This document shows, piece by piece, positions 19,001-20,650 of a stretch of 20,650 nt of DNA; positions within the stretch are counted from its first letter, which is position 1, and the number at the start of each line of letters is the position of its first letter. Origin of the DNA: Saprolegnia diclina VS20 (taxonomy: Eukaryota > Oomycota > Saprolegniomycetes > Saprolegniales > Saprolegniaceae); the NCBI RefSeq assembly GCF_000281045.1, contig NW_008246082.1:323986-344635 (forward strand), in the 5' to 3' direction. The notes under the pieces are model-generated. The model was not told the origin of the DNA, did not search any database, and worked only from the letters and a program-made list of their open reading frames with translations. The position numbers and the translations under genes are program-made.

Positions 19001-20650
19001 AAGCGCCGCCACGAGGCGTTGCTCCAGCAAGTGGACTTCCGTCTCAATTTGGTGCGTCGTGAGCTCGCGCAGCTGCTCGTGGGCCCAGACGGCGAGCGCT
19101 TGGGCATTCTCGACGCGGGCCGACCACGCATCTTGCTCGAGACAGCGCATGAGCAGACTCGAGATGTAGAGTGCGAGGGACTCGAGAAGATGTGTCGTGA
19201 CGTCGTCCAATGGCTCGAGCCGGCCAAAGGCGACGAGGCCGTGTACGGTGCTAGTTGAAACAAGTGGCACCACCAGTAGTGTTGTCGCAGCGCGTTGATA
19301 CAGACGGCTCAGCACAGGTGAGAGCCAAGCCCCCGTGGTTGACGTCTCCTACTATCATGATAAAGCGTACACGCGTACTAGGGTTTGTACCGTCGACGCC
19401 GTCTTCGTCTCTAGCGCTTGCGCCAACAGCGGTTCTTCGTTTAAAACAGCTACGACGCGGTCACCTCCTCGGCTCATCGTCCAGAGCTGCCCATCATCCG
19501 CCAGCAACAACAAGTCCGCGGTGGTCGCCAAATTCGCTGCTGGCACAATGGTATGCACACGCTGCATGAGATCAGCGGATGACGTCACGTTCACCTCGAG
19601 TGCATCCCACGCATGACGCATCTGCGCCAAAATCGCCACATGCCGGTCCCACCGCGCGCGTAGCCGTGTCCTAATCTTCTGTGCATATCATATCACAGCA
19701 TCAAAGCGCGTACCGTTCAGACGCTGCTTCCGTGCTCCTGTCGACGCGAGCTATCGCGCGGGGCAGCCACGCTTCAAGCAACTCGACGCAAAGCTCCATC
19801 TCCGAGAGTACGTGATCGATGGCGACTTCAAGGCAGCCCGCGATCGACGTCAGTGGAAAACACACGACGGCCGTTGGCTCAATGCCCGCGCGCGTATCGA
19901 AGGTCGGGTCGTACGCTGGGTGCGCTGGCGAGGCGCACGTGAGCGCGTGGGACATGGCACACACGAGTGGCACGCCGGACGTCACATAAAGGTGCTCGTC
20001 CGCGACCCATGTCTGCAACCCATTCTCGCAGGGCCAGAAGAGCGTCGCCCGGGGCACGTCAAAGTGGCTGCAAAAGAAGGCATCGACCGCCATCGTGATT
20101 TCGGGGCGCGTCGCCGTATCCAATTGCAAAAGGCTTGAGAGAAAGGCCAGCTGGGTGGCGTCCCGGCTGCGCGCTGTCACCACCTCAGCGTGCTCGTGCT
20201 GCGCTGTAGTATACGCGCTCTGGATGGTGTCGCACTGGAAGATGAGAGCGAGCACCGTGCAGCACGACTGCACAAGCAATTTCCACGTGCCCCGGGGCGC
20301 CGAATTGGGAATGGCGACGCCAAACGCCCCCGTGGCCTCGGAAGATACAACGAAGGCTTTGGTAATGTACTGTACATCGTCGTCGTGGTCGATGACGACA
20401 GCTGTCTTGGCAGAGATGGCGTGGGCGAGCTGCTCGTACGCCTTGCGCGCATGGTGCTATACGGTTTATCAACTCAAGAGTATGGAGGGCGTGTACGCAC
20501 GTCGGTGGATGTCATCGGTGGATCGTGGGGCAAGCGCAAGAGGAAGCACACGCCACTATCACGCGTGATACCGCCGAGGAAACTGTGCAGCGTATGCTCG
20601 AGAGAGTCTTGGGGCGAGCGCAGCAGCAGCTGCAGCATGCCCGTTTCGAG
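13017..20650 (-). CDS. Giant multi-GAF-domain coiled-coil protein, 5' end outside window
   Basis: Model: complement(join(13017..13211,13261..14297,14342..14580,14630..14791,14842..15002,15058..15158,15206..15379,15427..15661,15714..15815,15863..15952,15999..16187,16233..16363,16410..16479,16528..16915,16963..17939,17990..18443,18487..18909,18957..19347,19390..19670,19714..20456,20501..>20650)). It gives 2230 residues in one frame across 20 introns of 42-55 nt. The protein is a string of about ten GAF or GAF-like modules. Approximate residues, counted from the right edge, are 1-110, 150-270, 310-450, 480-640, 690-830, 870-1010, 1040-1200, 1290-1400, 1435-1600 and 1625-1730. The clearest are GIVGHACKSGSVVTT with a following CASPVFDDHGSLHGALVFLT, and LGVAGLALQSESPVVLAANE with SPYNADVDGFLDV. 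GAF domains bind small ligands such as cyclic nucleotides or dimerise; no NKFDE motif is visible. Residues 1740-1800 are a basic linker with RRQT and RRLS kinase-type sites. Residues 2070-2200 are coiled coil. No catalytic domain is seen, and the role is unknown. Confidence 0.85.

Noticed and set aside
1-20650. CRISPR array, bacterial operon or prophage structure
   Set aside because: There are no spaced direct repeats and no Shine-Dalgarno-type gene packing, and multi-intron eukaryotic genes fill the window.

Overview
The window looks like nuclear DNA of an oomycete, probably from the Saprolegniales (Saprolegnia/Achlya/Aphanomyces type). The reasons are GC-rich, tightly packed genes, 39 predicted spliceosomal introns that are almost all 39-55 nt long with GTA(C) donors and TAG acceptors, and gene families common in those genomes: ankyrin-repeat proteins, FYVE proteins and F-box/LRR-like proteins. 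This assignment is inference from style; no species marker is present. All exon models were built by hand by joining frames at GT..AG sites, and every multi-exon model sums to an exact multiple of three.

Layout, left to right. 1-83 is a possible first exon of a gene running off the left edge. 719-1825 (-) is a five-exon ankyrin-repeat protein. 2325-4856 (-) is a ten-exon BTB - ankyrin - FYVE protein with the architecture of Rabankyrin-5/ANKFY1, an endosomal PI3P-binding Rab5 effector. 5380-7230 (-) is an intronless degenerate ankyrin protein made of two similar halves. 7474-8952 (-) is an intronless F-box/LRR-like protein. 8953-11182 is a 2.2 kb gene-poor, repeat-bearing stretch. It holds short ACTCAAA clusters, a 70-bp hairpin, remnants of a beta-propeller-like gene and a 435-bp foldback element. 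11183-12989 (+) is a seven-exon coiled-coil protein with a basic, Ser/Pro-rich tail. 13017 to beyond 20650 (-) is one giant 21-exon gene, open at its 5' end.

The giant gene is the main item. The 2,230 residues visible here form a chain of about nine or ten GAF or GAF-like sensor modules joined by helical linkers. They are followed by a basic linker rich in kinase-type sites and a C-terminal coiled coil. No catalytic domain is visible; if there is one it lies beyond the right edge. The coiled-coil gene at 11183-12989 converges on it with only 27 bp between stop codons, so their 3' UTRs must overlap.

No rRNA, tRNA, CRISPR array or intact transposon coding region was found. The genes share no obvious pathway, but the cluster is rich in protein-protein scaffolds (ankyrin, BTB, LRR, coiled coil) and in membrane or ligand sensors (FYVE, GAF).
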